A DNA stretch of 64,000 bases from Halichondria panicea (GCF_963675165.1 NC_087377.1:14938198-15002197); one strand, 5' to 3'; numbered from the stretch's first letter, positions 42,731 through 55,199 are shown. The notes: generated from the sequence alone by a model not told the origin. A program made the numbers and translations.

Positions 42731-45700
42731 ATGATGAGCTACAGAATTGCTATTTTGACCCTGACAATATTCATAATCACATCTGCTCAAAAGAAAGTAC
42801 TTTGTGATGCAGGTATTATAATTATCTGAATTCATTCTTGCATGTATATATAACACCTGTGAATTGTCCTAGATGTGACCTCATCAAGTGTTGGTAACAT
42901 GTTTGTCGTTGGTTTCCCGATAAATTCTGGTCAAGAAAAAAAGAACCAGTTGTTCTTGTTCATTACAAAACCAGATTCAAGTGATGTTAGTTTCACAGTA
43001 TCTCCAATCAATCTTAGCAGGAACATTTCTAACTCTTCAACTGTGGTAGTCATCCCGCCCAGTTTTGAAGTTTTTTCTATCAATGAAAGGAATAAGGGGA
43101 TCCTTGTTGAAGCTGACAGAAACATTAATGTGTATGGAATGTCATATAATGCTAGGACTACAGATGCTTATTTAGCATTACCATGTATAAGAATGGCAGT
43201 GGATGAATACGAATATTATGGAATCTCGTACGATATACTTGGTAGTAGCTTTCCTAGCGTGATTTTGTTGGTGGCTTGTGAAAATGAAACTGTTGTCAAA
43301 TTCGATTCCTCAACAATAATACTCAATAGTATGGAAACATATCAGATGAAAAGCAGTGTTAATGATCTCACAGGAACAAGAATAACTAGCTCCAAACCCT
43401 TGTCTGTGTTTAGTGGATCTGATTGTGCTAACGTACCACAACATATAGCCACTTGTGACCACCTGGTTGAACAAGTGCCTCCGACTGTGACATGGGGCTC
43501 AAAATTCCTCGTGGCATCTCTCGAGGGTAGATCATCTGGTGAACGTATTCGTGTTCTTAGTGCCCGAACAGCAAGTGTAGCTGTGAATTGCAACACTGTG
43601 GTATCAGTCAGTGAATTCCAGTTACAGAGTGGAGGGAGCTACCGAGAATTTGAAATTCCTATTAACAGTTCCTGTAGCATTGAATCCACCTCACCAGTAC
43701 TGGTCGCCCAGTATGCATATGGTAGCGAGAGTGATGGCATAGGAGACCCATTCATGATGATAATCCCTCCAATTGAGCAGTTTACAAACAACTATTCAGT
43801 TGCAGTGCTTCCTGATTTTGCATCCAACTATGTCACGATATATGTTGCTTCTGAGTTTTTTCAAGCTGCACAAATATTGTTAGACATGTCTTCCATTGTT
43901 ACTGAATGGCAGAACGTTACATGTTCAAGTGGAGAGGTTTGTGGCCACATAAGTAAAACGAGTGTGTCTTCTGGAGCACGTTCTGTCTGTCATCAAAACA
44001 GATCAGCTGTTCTAGGTGTTTCAGTGTATGGATTCGACTCAGACAATTCTTATGGTTTCCCTGGAGGCATGAGATTATCTCCCATACAATGCAACTGTGG
44101 TCAAAATTCTACTTGTATGCAACAATTCAACTGTAGCTGCTTGAATGGATTTGGTGCTTTATTATCTGGAACCGGTGAAGTCGTCTGTAACGGTAAGTCA
44201 AATTAAGTAGAAGGTCATTATGCTAATTATTGTACCATAGCTATAACCTGTCCCCCCTCAACTGCTCCTAATAATGGATCTGTGGCATACAATTCTATGG
44301 CTGATGAAAACGGCACCTATGCCTTTGACACAGTAGCTATTTACAGCTGTGACACTGGGTTTTCTCTGGTCGGTGACAACTCAACAACTTGCACTGGATT
44401 TGATACTGATAGTGGCACAAGTGGTGCTTTTGAAGGAGAACCACCAACTTGTGAAGGTGAGTTGCTTTTATATTTTAATAATACGTTTTACTCCATCACA
44501 CTTTATACAGTGATTACCTGCCCTCCGCTGAATGATCCTACCAATGGAACTGTGACTTACAATGTTGAGAGTGATCATTTGGAATTTGGAAAGCAAGCTA
44601 TCTACAATTGTAGCACTGGGTTTGCTCTGGTTGGTAACACAACTAGGACATGTACTGGAGATGGTAGTAGCATTACTGGTTTTTTTGAGGGAGAAATTCC
44701 AACATGTGAAAGTGAGTGCATGAGATCTAAGCTCTTATTAAGATCGTTATAATTTATACAGTGATTACCTGCCCTCCGCTGAATGATCCTACCAATGGAA
44801 CTGTGACTTACAATGTTGAGAGTGATCATTTGGAATTTGGAAAGCAAGCTATCTACAATTGTAGCACTGGGTTTGCTCTGGTTGGTAACACAACTAGGAC
44901 ATGTACTGGAGATGGTAGTAGCATTACTGGTTTTTTTGAGGGAGAAATTCCAATATGTAAAGGTAAGTGCATGAGATCTAAGCTCTTATTAAGATCGTTA
45001 TAATTTCTACAGTGATTACCTGCCCTCCGCTGAATGATCCTACCAATGGAACTGTGACTTACAATGTGAAGAGTAGTAATTTGGAATTTGGAAAGCAAGC
45101 TATCTACAATTGTAACACTGGGTTTGCTCTGGTTGGTAACACAACCAGGACGTGTACTGGAGATGGTAGTAGCACTACTGGTGCTTTTGATGGAGGAACA
45201 TCAACTTGTGAAGGTGAGTCTCCAATTTGCATCCTATTCCCAGGAAAAGACTGTGGGCTATAAGTGTCTTGTGACTCAAAGTACACTCCATTCTTTTGAC
45301 CATTCCTTGCAGCCATAATCTGCCCTGCTCTAAGTGAACCAATGAATGGTCAAGTGAATTATAGTAATGCAAGTTCTTCTGTAATAATAGTTAACAACCA
45401 ATTTCGAATTAAATTTGGTACGACGGCCACCTACACTTGTGTCAAAGGGTTTTCTCTTGTTGGTGTCAACACAAAAAATTGCACTGGTGATGGCAGTAGC
45501 ACCATTGGTGCCTTTAGTGGAATTGATAATCCAACTTGTGAATGTGAGTGAGACCAACGTACGTATGTTTTGTTTCAATACACTAAACCATCACTATTAT
45601 GCAGCCATAACCTGTTCTCCGTTGATGAGCCCAACCAATGGCACTGTGTCTTATGGCGGAGTCGCTACTGATGTAAATGGCAACTTGTTGTTCAATGTAA

Positions 45701-48700
45701 TGGCTGCCTACAGTTGTGACACTGGGTTTGCTCTGGTTGATAACAGCTCAAGGACTTGCACCGGAGATGGGATGAGTGTAAATGGTAGCTTTAATGGAAC
45801 AGCTCCAACTTGTGACCGTGAGTGCTCTTCACACACTTAACTTGCATCTGTAAACCCTCTCTCCTCTCCAACTGTCTACAGCTATAACCTGCCCTGCTGT
45901 GGCAGCGCCGAGTAGTGGTAGTGTTGACTTTGGTGGAGCCTCATCTGATGGAAACAGCAACTATGCCTTTGATGTGGTAACTAATTACAATTGTGATAAT
46001 GGATTTTCTCTGGTTGGTAATAGCTCGAGGACGTGTACTGGAGATGGCAGTAGCAATACTGGTGCTTTTGATGGAGCAGCTCCAACTTGTGAACGTAAGT
46101 GCATAATTATGCTTCTGTTATTGGACATTTTAACTCCCCTCCCATTCCACTCCACCCACCAGCTATAACTTGCCCTGGTGTTCCCACACCAAACAACGGC
46201 AATATTGACTTTGGTGGAGCCTCACTTGATGAAAATGGCACATATATTTTTGCTGTGGTGGCTACCTACATATGTGACACTGGGTTTTATCTGGTTGGTA
46301 ACGACTCAAGGATTTGTACCGGAGATGGGATGAGTGTCAATGGTAGCTTTAATGGAACAGCTCCAACTTGTGACCGTGAGTGCTCTTCACACACAATGTT
46401 TAATTTGTAACTGTCAACCCTTTCCCCTCTCCAGCCATTACCTGCTCAACTGTAGCCATTCCGAACAACGGCAGTCTGGACTTTGGTGGAGCCTCACCTG
46501 ATGTAAGGAACAACTATGCATAAAATGTAGTGGCTACCTACAACTGTGACACTGGGTTTTATCTGGTTGGTAACGACTCAAGGACTTGCACCGGAGATGG
46601 GATGAGTGTAAATGGTAGCTTTAATGGAACAGCTCCAACTTGTGACCGTGAGTGCTATTCACACACAACGTTTAATTTGTAACTGCCAACCCTTTCCCCT
46701 CTCCAGCCATTACATGCTCAACTGTAGCCATTCCGAACAATGGCAGTCTGGACTTTGGTGGAGCCTCACCTGATGTAAGGAACAACTATGCATTAAATGT
46801 AGTGGCTACCTACAACTGTGACAATGGATTTTCTCTGGTTGGGGACCGAACAAGGATGTGCACTGGAGAAGGCAGTAGCAGCTCCATTGGTACATTTGAT
46901 GGGGTGGATCCAACTTGTGAACGTAAATGCATCATTATTTTGATAGTAATTGTGTTAAATTCAAAGGATATTTCCTCTTTTAACTCCCCCTCCAGCTATA
47001 ACTTGCCCCAGTATTCCCTCAACAAACAACGGCAGTATTGATTTTGGTAGAGCCTCGCCTAATGAAAACAGCACCTATGCGTTTAATGTGGTGGCTACCT
47101 ACAACTGTGACACTGGGTTTTCTCTGGTTGGGGACAACACAAGAAATTGCACTGGAGATGGCAACAGCATTATTGGTGCCTTTGATGGGTCAGCTCCGAA
47201 TTGTCAGCGTGAGTTATAGGGCTATTATATTATATCGCTAAACCACTTTTATTCTCTTTTTAACAGTGATTACCTGTTTTCCGTTGACTGATCCTTTCAA
47301 TGGTTTTGTAACATACAGTTCTACTGTAAATAGCAATTACGTCTTTGATGTGGTGGCTACCTACAGTTGTGACACTGGCTTTTTTCTGGTTGGTAACGAC
47401 TCAAGGACTTGCACTGGAGATGGCAGCAGCATTACTGGTGCCTTTGATGGCCTAGTTCCAAGCTGCGAAGGTAGACTGTAATTAAAAAAATATTGTGTTT
47501 TAAGATTTGGATTATCATTTACGCTACAGCTATAACATGCCCATCACTTTCCAATCCAACCAACGGCTCTGTTTCTTATTCGAATGTGCCTGATCAAAAC
47601 AACAGATACTCTTTCAATGTAACAGCTACCTACAGCTGCAACTCTGGGTTTACTCTGGTTGGTAACAAGATAAGGAATTGCTTTGGAGATGGCAGTAGTA
47701 CTACTGGTTTATTTGATGGGTTGGCTCCAGCATGCAAAGGTATACTATATATAATTATACATGCACTTCTAATGAAACCACTTACTTGTATTTACAGCAA
47801 CAACTTGTTCTCCTCTTGCCGACCTACTTAACGGGACTATATCTTATTCTGCTGCCGCTGATGGTTTGGGAAATTATGTATTCAATGTGACGGCTAACCA
47901 CAGTTGTGACACTGGGTTTGATCTGGTTGGTAACAACCCAAGGACTTGCAGTGGAGATGGCAGTATTATTACGGGTACTTTTGACGGAGAAGCTCCATCT
48001 TGTGAACGTGAGAATAATTAATGCATGATGGCATTATCTACAAAAACCAATCTCTCACTGACAAGATTATAGTCGATACGCCCTCGATAATAGTTAAATT
48101 ACGAGCATGCATGAGATATGTTTTTGGTGTTAATATTATAGTGTCCCAATGGACCCCTTAATTGAGGGTAATCCGTATAGCCCTGAGTCAGAAGGAAAAC
48201 TATAACATTAGTGCTGGCACATGATCTCTAACCAATAAAGTTAGTCACATGACCATGCTTTAAGTGTGTCTTACGTTAATATTTCCTGCAATACAAACAA
48301 ACTGAGACATTGATAAAATGGATTCAAACGTAGCCAGGTACAAGCTGCATAAATGGCAGGCTGTGCAAGGCTAGAGGTCACATGACTAGCACTGATCCTT
48401 TATAGAATACACCTAGCCAAGATCATGTGTTTTAATGCTGGTGTAGCTATATACTTGAATAGATTATGTGGTGCACAGGCAAACACAGATTACAATACCT
48501 AATCTTATAGTGTGTTCTAATAATTATTATGCCTAGAGCTTTGGCTAAATTTATAGAGGTAGCTAGCTAGCAAAATGTGTTATAGTTTCAAAACAACTGA
48601 TATATATGTTACTGTACCTATTTTCATCACAGCTGCAGTTGCCTCATCTTCATCACTTATCCGAGATGTTGTCGTACCTGTTGTGAGTGTGATGGCTGTA

Positions 48701-48805
48701 CTAGCTCTAGTTGTACTGGGTGGAGCTGTTTATGGATACATTAAAGTGATAAGCCATCTGTTCAAGTTACAAAAGGCTGAAACTGGGACTGCTAAACTGT
48801 TGTAA
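42731..48805 (+). CDS. IgGFc-binding/EGF/sushi single-pass membrane receptor
   Basis: Seventeen exons join in phase: 42731-42812, 42873-44192, sushi exons 44241-44456, 44511-44711, 44762-44962, 45013-45213, 45313-45543, 45605-45817, 45882-46094, 46163-46375, 46435-46647, 46707-46922, 46996-47208, 47267-47470, 47530-47739, 47798-48007, and TM exon 48633-48805. This would give 1,509 residues. Exon 1 is a signal peptide (ILTLTIFIITSA). Exon 2 is an IgGFc_binding-type domain (PLSVFSGSDCANVP, CDHLVEQVPPTVTWGSKF) plus an EGF-like module (CNCGQNSTC, CSCLNGFG). Each sushi exon is a symmetrical 1-1 module with four cysteines (ITCP, YSCDTGF, RTCTGDG, PTCE). The last exon holds the helix (VVVPVVSVMAVLALVVLGG) and a 20-residue tail. 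The ninth sushi exon has an in-frame TAA at 46521. Recognition or adhesion is the likely role. Confidence 0.82.
44511..45213 (+). repeat. Three near-identical 251-bp sushi-exon tandem duplicates
   Basis: Units start at 44511, 44762 and 45013, spaced exactly 251 bp, each covering a sushi exon and most of the flanking intron. Copies one and two are almost identical. Copy three differs at a few codons (NVKSSN for NVESDH, and TTGAFDGGTSTC). Confidence 0.92.
46435..46647 (+). pseudogene. Sushi exon 9 with an in-frame stop codon
   Basis: This exon reads NNYA then TAA (46521-46523) then NVVATYNCDTGF. The next exon has the same sequence with TTA (Leu) at that place. Splice sites look intact and the exon is phase 1-1, so skipping it would restore the frame. 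Confidence 0.8.
48008..48632. other. Long last intron of the sushi receptor gene
   Basis: AT-rich intron between the last sushi exon and the TM exon. No further sushi module or gene is visible. Confidence 0.6.
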
Positions 48806-49369
48806 TCAAAACTTTATGTGCATCTGATTACAATCAACTGCAAGCTAGCCATTTTGATATAAGTCACCAGTTTCAGTGATGCTAATAATTATATGTTTTA
48901 TCAGTAATTGCTTAAGATAAAAGCTTCTTCTATACGTAAGTAGCTAGTTGACAACATAATTGTAATATAGAGTCTACTATAGTCGACATAATAACACTTC
49001 ATTGATGTTATATTTTAATTATAAGTTGTATGGTACAGTAGAGTTAGCATTGATCAAGTTCTTTTGTTTGTATTTAGTAGGGGGGCACAGCTGATAAATG
49101 GTATTCATTCAGAGGGGGGGTGTTCTCCCCCGCCAGAGACGAACTTTTTTTATATTCTCAGAGATTATTTTTAGTGAAAGATACATATTAAACTGCATGT
49201 CTGCATCACTGGGCCAAAAATTGAATTTCCTATACTTCTTGAAATACAGGATCTGTGTATGGCATATAGGTTGTCGTTTCCTGCTGATTTCCTCTCAAGT
49301 AAAGTTGACATTTCGTCATGAATTTCATAGTAATGGAAATGCTATGTATAATGCTGCTTTTTGGTAGTG
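48806..49369. other. Intergenic stretch after the sushi receptor
   Basis: No supportable gene. G-rich tracts near 49080 and 49116 look like decayed transposon ends. Confidence 0.5.
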
Positions 49370-49760
49370 GACATGTCATATGGCCTACACATACCCTGTA
49401 CTACACTGAAGATGGCATGTCGGTCTATATTTCATCTACTTGACATGTCATATGGCCTACACATACCCTGTACTACACTGCAGATGGCATGTCGGTCTAT
49501 ATTTCATCTACTTGACATGTCATATGGCCTACACATACCCTGTACTACACTGCAGATGGCATGTCCGTCTATATTTCATCTACTTGACATGTCATATGGC
49601 CTATACATGTACTGTACTGCAGTACAGATAGTCTGTTGTCCTATATTTACTTCACTTTACATGTCACATAGCCTATACATACACTGTACTGTAGTGCAGG
49701 TGGCCTGTTGTTCAACATTTTATCTACATGTACTTGACATGCTATATACATGTACAGCAC
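49370..49760. repeat. 72-bp tandem array
   Basis: Units begin with GACATGTCATATGGCCTACA at 49370, 49442, 49514 and 49586, with two more decayed units to about 49760. Because 72 is a multiple of three, a repetitive open frame runs through it, but nothing suggests it is a gene. Confidence 0.9.
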
Positions 49761-50117
49761 TGCACGCAGACCATCTATACTTGATGTGTCGTGATTTTAT
49801 GTGCCTGACTCAGCGCTGTCAGAAAGCAAACGTAAATTTAAATTGTTAAAGAACATAATAGTGTATAATAACAATGTAAAGTGTCCACAATAATTATTTT
49901 TGATACACATATTCCAGGCATGCAGACTTTTGACGTCCCGACCGGTGTGACAATTCGTTCCATTATACAAACTGTAGAAAAGAAACACTATAAGCACTGT
50001 TCATTTACAAAGCCAGTCATAATATTACTAGGACACTGCTAAAGTCGACTAGCCATGCAGCTAGAGCTGATATATATATAGTATATACTCACAATGCTCT
50101 GTACACACACACACCCA

Positions 50118-50500
50118 CTGCCAAAGTCGACCAGCTAGAGCTGATTTAACTGACACGGGGACACATAATGCTCACTATAACTATAGTACACACACCCACT
50201 GCCGAAGTCGACCAGCCAGAGCTGATTTAACTGACACGGGGACACATAATGCTCACTATAACTATAGTACACACACCCACTGCCGAAGTCGACCAGCCAG
50301 AGCTGATTTAACTGACACGGGGACACATAATGCTCACTATAACTATAGTACACACCCACTGCCGAAGTCGACCAGCCAGAGCTGATTTAATTGACACGGG
50401 GACACAATGCTCACTATAACTATAGTACACACACCCACTGCCAAAGTCGACCAGCCAGAGCTGATTTAACTGACACCAGGGACACATAATTATTAATTGT
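50118..50500. repeat. 79-81-bp tandem array
   Basis: Five units start with CTGCCGAAGTCGACCAGCCA or a close variant at 50118, 50199, 50280, 50359 and 50438. A decayed unit lies just upstream near 50036. Confidence 0.9.
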
Positions 50501-50609
50501 ACAAAGCTAATTTACTGTACAACACAGTACAATGACAGTATTACACCTAAATCTAACATGTACAACATCTTATCTTATATAGTCCATCCAATAATGCATC
50601 TCCAGAGCT

Positions 50610-50670
50610 AGCTTAGACTCGCAAGCCGTCACTGTTGCAGGCGAACAGTGACGGCTTGCGAGTCTAAGCT
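50610..50670. repeat. Perfect 27-bp palindrome with 7-bp loop
   Basis: Left arm 50610-50636 (starts AGCTTAGACTCGCAAGCC) pairs perfectly with right arm 50644-50670. The arm motif recurs in the hairpin at 8242. Confidence 0.9.
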
Positions 50671-50717
50671 TATGGAGCGCCATTCAGGTCAAAAATGCAT
50701 GACAGAATCATCGATCC

Positions 50718-50800
50718 AATCGGTTTGTCGATCACATCAATCGGTTTGTCGATCATTGCCAATCGGTTTGTCGATCATTTCCAATCGGTTTGTCGATCAC
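50718..50800. repeat. Short array of a 17-bp motif (AATCGGTTTGTCGATCA)
   Basis: The motif occurs four times at 50718, 50739, 50761 and 50783. The same motif occurs in reverse orientation around 56215-56330 and 57130-57185, next to shared flanking sequence (TATGGAGCGCCA). Confidence 0.85.
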
Positions 50801-50956
50801 CACCGAGGAGGTCGGACATCACTTGAACTTTCACTAATTATGACCTTTTAATGACATTCCAGGCCAAATTGCTTTTCGTTTTTTGTTGACTCAGCAGTAG
50901 CGTCTATGTACTTCTGCTAGTCTCTATTTTAGCCGCCCTCTAAAAGTTGGGCGGCC

Positions 50957-53475
50957 TTTTTTTTTTTTTTTTCTTTAAAATTTTTGATGCAAAAAAGCAT
51001 ACAGGGTTTACAACAAATAGTGCTAGGCTAATAACGTTGTCTACCTGGGAACGAACAGACGAACAAGGCAGTAAAAAACAAAAAAAAACAAAAATGAAAT
51101 GTTAATTATAGGTTTGTTCAGAGCATGCAGTAACTACGGAGTGCAGGTATACAAACGGTGCAGGTGGTTTTTAAAAATGAGCGGGGTCTGTGCCGAGACA
51201 ATTTCATCAGGCAAGGCATTCCAATGTTTGATGACATCTATGAAATATGAAAATTTATGTGCATCTGTTGGTACAAACAGGGTGAAGAGTTGGACTGAGT
51301 TTAAACTTCTTGGAGATGGTTGTGGGTGGGGAGTGAAGGCTGTTGGAGGGATGCATGATTCTTTTCTTAGGATTTTAAAGCAAAGCTTCAACTTTTGCAT
51401 GCGTCTTCGGATAGACAGTGGCTTTAGGTCCATGCAGGGAGGAGCACAGAAACGGGTAGCTTGATGACCAGTCTTGGGTTATAACTCTTCCCGCAAATTT
51501 CTGAACGTTTTCCAGTAATTTTGTGGATTTGAGTTGGTGGGGGTCCCAAACTGCCCCACAGTAGTCTAGCTTCGGGAGTACAGTGGTTTGATATATCTTG
51601 TGGCGAAGGTGTTTTGGGGTGTCACGAAAGTTCCTATGTATTCTACCTAGCAGTTGTTTGGAAGACTTGGAGATGTTCTCAATGTGGGTAGACCACGATA
51701 AATTTGGTGTTAAGGTGACTCCAAGGTATTTAACTTCACTTGATGGGTTGATAGTCTGACCATTTAAGGAGATGGTGAGCCTTGGGCCGTTTTTGGATCG
51801 AGAGATTGGGAGGTACTGAGTTTTCTGATGGTTAGGGGTGAGACCGTGTCTTTGTATCCAGTTTGTAACCTGGTGAAGGTCTCCCTGAAAATCCTCCAGC
51901 TTGGCGTTTGTGTTGATCGGTTTAAAGAGTAAGATGTCGTCGGCATAAAGCATGAGGTGGCAGTCTCTCGAAAGCGATAGTTTTGAAATGGAGTTCATGA
52001 AGAGGTTGAACATGAGGGGTCCCAGAATGGACCCTTGAGGGACGCCTGAGGTCACAGGCACAGTGGATGATGATTTACCGTCAAGGACTACTTGTTGGGA
52101 TCTCGAGGTGAGATAGTCCCTGAACCAATTCAGTAGTGGTCCCTGGATTCCAAACGAGTGGAGTGCTTTGATGAGTTGGTTGTGCGGTACCGAGTCGAAA
52201 GCTTTCCTGACATCAAGAAATACCGCAGCAATTTGGGAGTGTTTTGCAAGCATGGAGTGCCAGGTGTTAGTGACTTTTAGGAGAGCTTCTTGAGTGGATG
52301 ACCTGGGACGGAATCCAAACTGGATGTTTGAGAGCAAGCTGTGCTTGGTTATGAACTTGGAGACATGGACATGAATTAGTCTTTCTAAGATTTTCGAGGG
52401 AAGGGACAGGAGAGATATAGGTCTGTAGTTTGAGCATTTGTCCATGTCTTTAGATTTGGGGATGGGGTTGATGTTCGATACTTTCCAGGCATGAGGGACT
52501 TTTTGATGAGTGAGCGACAACTGGAAGATTTTGGTGAGGTCACGAGAAATGGATGATGCAGTGCCTCTAAGCATGTGACCAGAGTTTCCATCTGGGCTAG
52601 TTGCAGTGTTGGTTTTTTGCTGAGACAGGAGTTTGTGCACTTCAGTTTCTTCAGGAGTAATGACAGTTAGTGTAGGATGACCAGGTGATGTTTTGATGGG
52701 GGATTTGGTTGAGGTGGCAGTTGTGAAACAGGAAGCGAAAAAGCGGTTTAGAAGATTTGCTTTGCCTAGAGAGGTGGATTCCGAATCAGTGCCAAAAGTG
52801 AGATCAACTGGGATTCGACTTCTTTTTGGAGAGAGTTTGTGAAACGACTTCCAGAAGTCCTGGGGGGATTTTAGTTTGGATGTGAGAGAGTCTAGGAAGC
52901 GGGAGTGAGCAGCTTTGAGTACTGCAGTGGTGTGGTTTCGGATGATTTTGTACTTGGACCAAGCTTTGTCGGTTGCAAGGTGACTGGCTTTCTTGAAGGT
53001 TTGGTGTTTCTTACGAATGAGCTTTAGCACTTCAGATGTGAGGTAGGGGAGGTTGTTTGTACGCTTCACAAGTCTTGAGGGGATGGAGTCAGACATAACA
53101 GACATAAAATGTGTATGCCAGTCTTTCCAGGCCGAGTCGATTGGTGAAGATTTGTCTAGAGAAAAGTTGGTTAGACTGTCATTCGCTGATTTGAAGTCAG
53201 CTCTTTGGTAAAGCCACATTTTTCTTTTAGGGGTTTTAGCAGGGGGGGACTACATTAGTGAGAGTTAGAAGGATGCATGAGTGGTCAGATATGAGGAGAG
53301 GGGTGACAGAATTGAGTAGGAGTGTGATAGACAGTTTGAGAGGTAAATATGATCAATTGTGGATGAGGTTGATTTTGAAGACCTGGTAGGATGGGAAACC
53401 ACTTGGGACATATCGTGTCCTAATCGCGAGTCTATGTTATAGAGGGCGACTGATTCATGAGACAATATTTAGGCA
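50957..53475 (-). mobile_element. 5'-truncated, frameshifted non-LTR retrotransposon (CR1/Jockey-like)
   Basis: On the minus strand the element runs from a partial endonuclease end (53465-53265, SSTIDHIYLSN) through a reverse transcriptase to a C-terminal segment (WNALPDEIVSAQTPLIFKNH) and a poly(A) tail, seen as a T run at 50957-50973 on the plus strand. The frame breaks between the endonuclease and RT, and again near 51400. It is therefore inactive. Confidence 0.88.
51134..53465 (-). pseudogene. LINE ORF2 remnant: endonuclease end, reverse transcriptase, C-terminus
   Basis: The main open block (53219-51375, 614 residues) carries the RT motifs AVFLDVRKAFDSVPHNQLIK, TSGVPQGSILGPLMFNLFM, the catalytic LMLYADDILLF and the thumb-side EVKYLGVTLTPNLSW. 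The upstream endonuclease part and the downstream C-terminus lie in other frames. Only the last part of the AP-endonuclease domain remains. The RT order and the WNxLP C-terminal motif fit the CR1/Jockey group. Confidence 0.85.
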
Positions 53476-53659
53476 CGGTTTCTGTCGCTGATTCTGTTGA
53501 CAACTATAGTTGTGTTTGGTGTCTGTGATGATTACTGGACCTAACCCTATCAGCACATAATACCTATACTAGCTAGATCCGCCTAGATCCAGTCAGTTCT
53601 GCTGCTGATCAGCAAAAACGAAAAGCAATTTGGCCTGGAATGTCATTAAAAGGTCATAT

Positions 53660-54361
53660 TTCCCACCTACTACACTTTTGCCATGTAGTCTAGTGGGGTT
53701 TAACTGTCATAAATTGGCACCTCAGGGCTACAAGGGAAAATATGGCTCATAAATTGGCACCTCAAGCATATGCAACTAAAATTAAAATAATGGTGTTTTC
53801 GATGAATGAAGATGAATGAAATGTCTTGCAAGAGAAACAAAATATCATAAATAAAACACATAGAGTCGGGTGTAGTCTGTAAGACTAGTTCATCAAAAAT
53901 TCTGCTGTGTGCTTGCAGAAGGAGCTGCTTTAGAGAGACTCTGGGAGACTAGCTGGCTCAGGCAGACTTGCTCACTAGCACTAGTACTGCACGCACTGCA
54001 CTAGGCCTGTTCAGCTTCTGTATTCAAAGAAAAAGAAGCCAGTTTAATAATAATATAGGAGTGGCTAATTTAAGCTTACCTTTGCTTGCTTACTAGCCTG
54101 GCATAGCCAAAGAGAGCTAGCTGTGTTGTTTTTTCTGGCTGGTTCAGTGCTGCAGCACTAGATGGAGGGAGGGGCTGACTAATTGCACAGAGCTGTACCG
54201 GTCGCTTGGAGGGAGGGGCTGGCTGCTCATAATATTATTCTGTCGCAAGGCTTTGAGTGTGGACAGGAGCCCTGGTGTGGACGAGCTCTCTTTTTCCTAG
54301 TTGTCTTCTTGTTTGAATAGTGTTGCTATGTGGTATCCATGCAAGCTTATATAGCTGGATG
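53660..54361. other. Repeat-derived stretch without a gene
   Basis: Contains a duplicated phrase (CATAAATTGGCACCTCA near 53710 and 53749) and decayed transposon-like sequence. No coding region is supported. Confidence 0.5.
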
Positions 54362-54370
54362 CATAGCAAC

Positions 54371-54970
54371 TAGCCTCGATTCCAGGCCGATTAAAATACG
54401 GCCTGGTACCTATTGCAGGGGTGATAGTGCGCATGCGTTAGTTTATTCTCCAGAATCTGGGGAATCCCCTTTTTCTTTCTCTCATCTCTTTTCTATCTTT
54501 GTACATCAGCTTAGCTCTCTATTGCGTTGTTCCAGAAGGCTTTCACACTAGTCTGAAGCCAGAAGAGGCTCTCATCTACCTCTATGACGGTTGTATGGTC
54601 AGGATGTCTTACCTTGGATCTGTACAGGCTATGGGAAGTGCATGGTGCCTCAAACTGCTACTTGCGAAGACAACCCGGCTATAGGACCATCCTAGACGTA
54701 GATGAGAGCCTCTTCTGTCTTAAAACTAGTGTTCAAGCCTTCTAGACCAACGCAATAGACGGCATAAGCCACAGCTTTACAGAACTCAGTCATAGAGATA
54801 AAGTATTACGGAACATATTTTTAGTAAACGGACTAATTTCCTGTGTAATTTACTAAGGTTTTACGTTCGTAGTACGATTACCCATATTCTGGGTAATTTG
54901 AAGCGCATGCGCACTATCACCCCTGCAATAGGTACCAGGCCGTATTTTAATCGGCCTTGAATCGAGGCTA
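54371..54970. mobile_element. Mutator-like foldback element with 9-bp target-site duplication
   Basis: The 600-bp element starts TAGCCTCGATTCCAGGCCGA and ends with the inverse TCGGCCTTGAATCGAGGCTA. Terminal arms pair over about 70 bp (GGCCTGGTACCTATTGCAGG shared). An inner inverted pair (AGAAGAGGCTCTCATCTAC) extends the foldback. CATAGCAAC flanks both ends (54362-54370 and 54971-54979). No transposase. Confidence 0.88.
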
Positions 54971-55026
54971 CATAGCAACCAGTCAGCCAATCAGATGAGA
55001 CATATATCAGTTAATGCACAGTGCCT

Positions 55027-55107
55027 CGGGGTTTATGTGACAGTAAACCACACCTCCCCCTCGGGCTTACGCCCTCGTAGTCGGGAGGTTTACTGTCATA
55101 AACCCCT
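55027..55107. repeat. Hairpin with 20-bp arms
   Basis: GGGGTTTATGTGACAGTAAA near 55027 pairs with the inverted GGTTTACTGTCATAAACCCC near 55088. A related single arm occurs at about 53697. Confidence 0.75.
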
Positions 55108-55199
55108 CTACACTGTACATTAACTAATACATAATTAGTGAAAGTTCAAGTGATGTCCGACCTCCTCTGGATCACCACACCAATCGGTTTGACCCTTGA

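Larger units (their letters stand above)
50842..53650. repeat. Inverted repeat flanking the LINE insertion
   Basis: The sequence GACCTTTTAATGACATTCCA and about 25 further bases at 50842-50885 recur inverted at 53607-53650. The broken LINE lies between them, so it probably inserted into an older foldback element. Confidence 0.7.

Noticed and set aside
44241-48007. Reading the sushi exons as separate small genes
   Set aside because: All have phase 1-1 boundaries with good splice sites and join the upstream IgGFc-binding exon and downstream TM exon in one frame.
49361-49849. Open frame of repeated 24-residue units
   Set aside because: It follows the 72-bp tandem array, whose length is a multiple of three, so the frame stays open by chance. 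There is no domain or other support.
50933-50973. GC-rich stem followed by a T run, resembling an intrinsic terminator
   Set aside because: The setting is a eukaryotic repeat region, and the T run is the LINE poly(A) tail read on the other strand.
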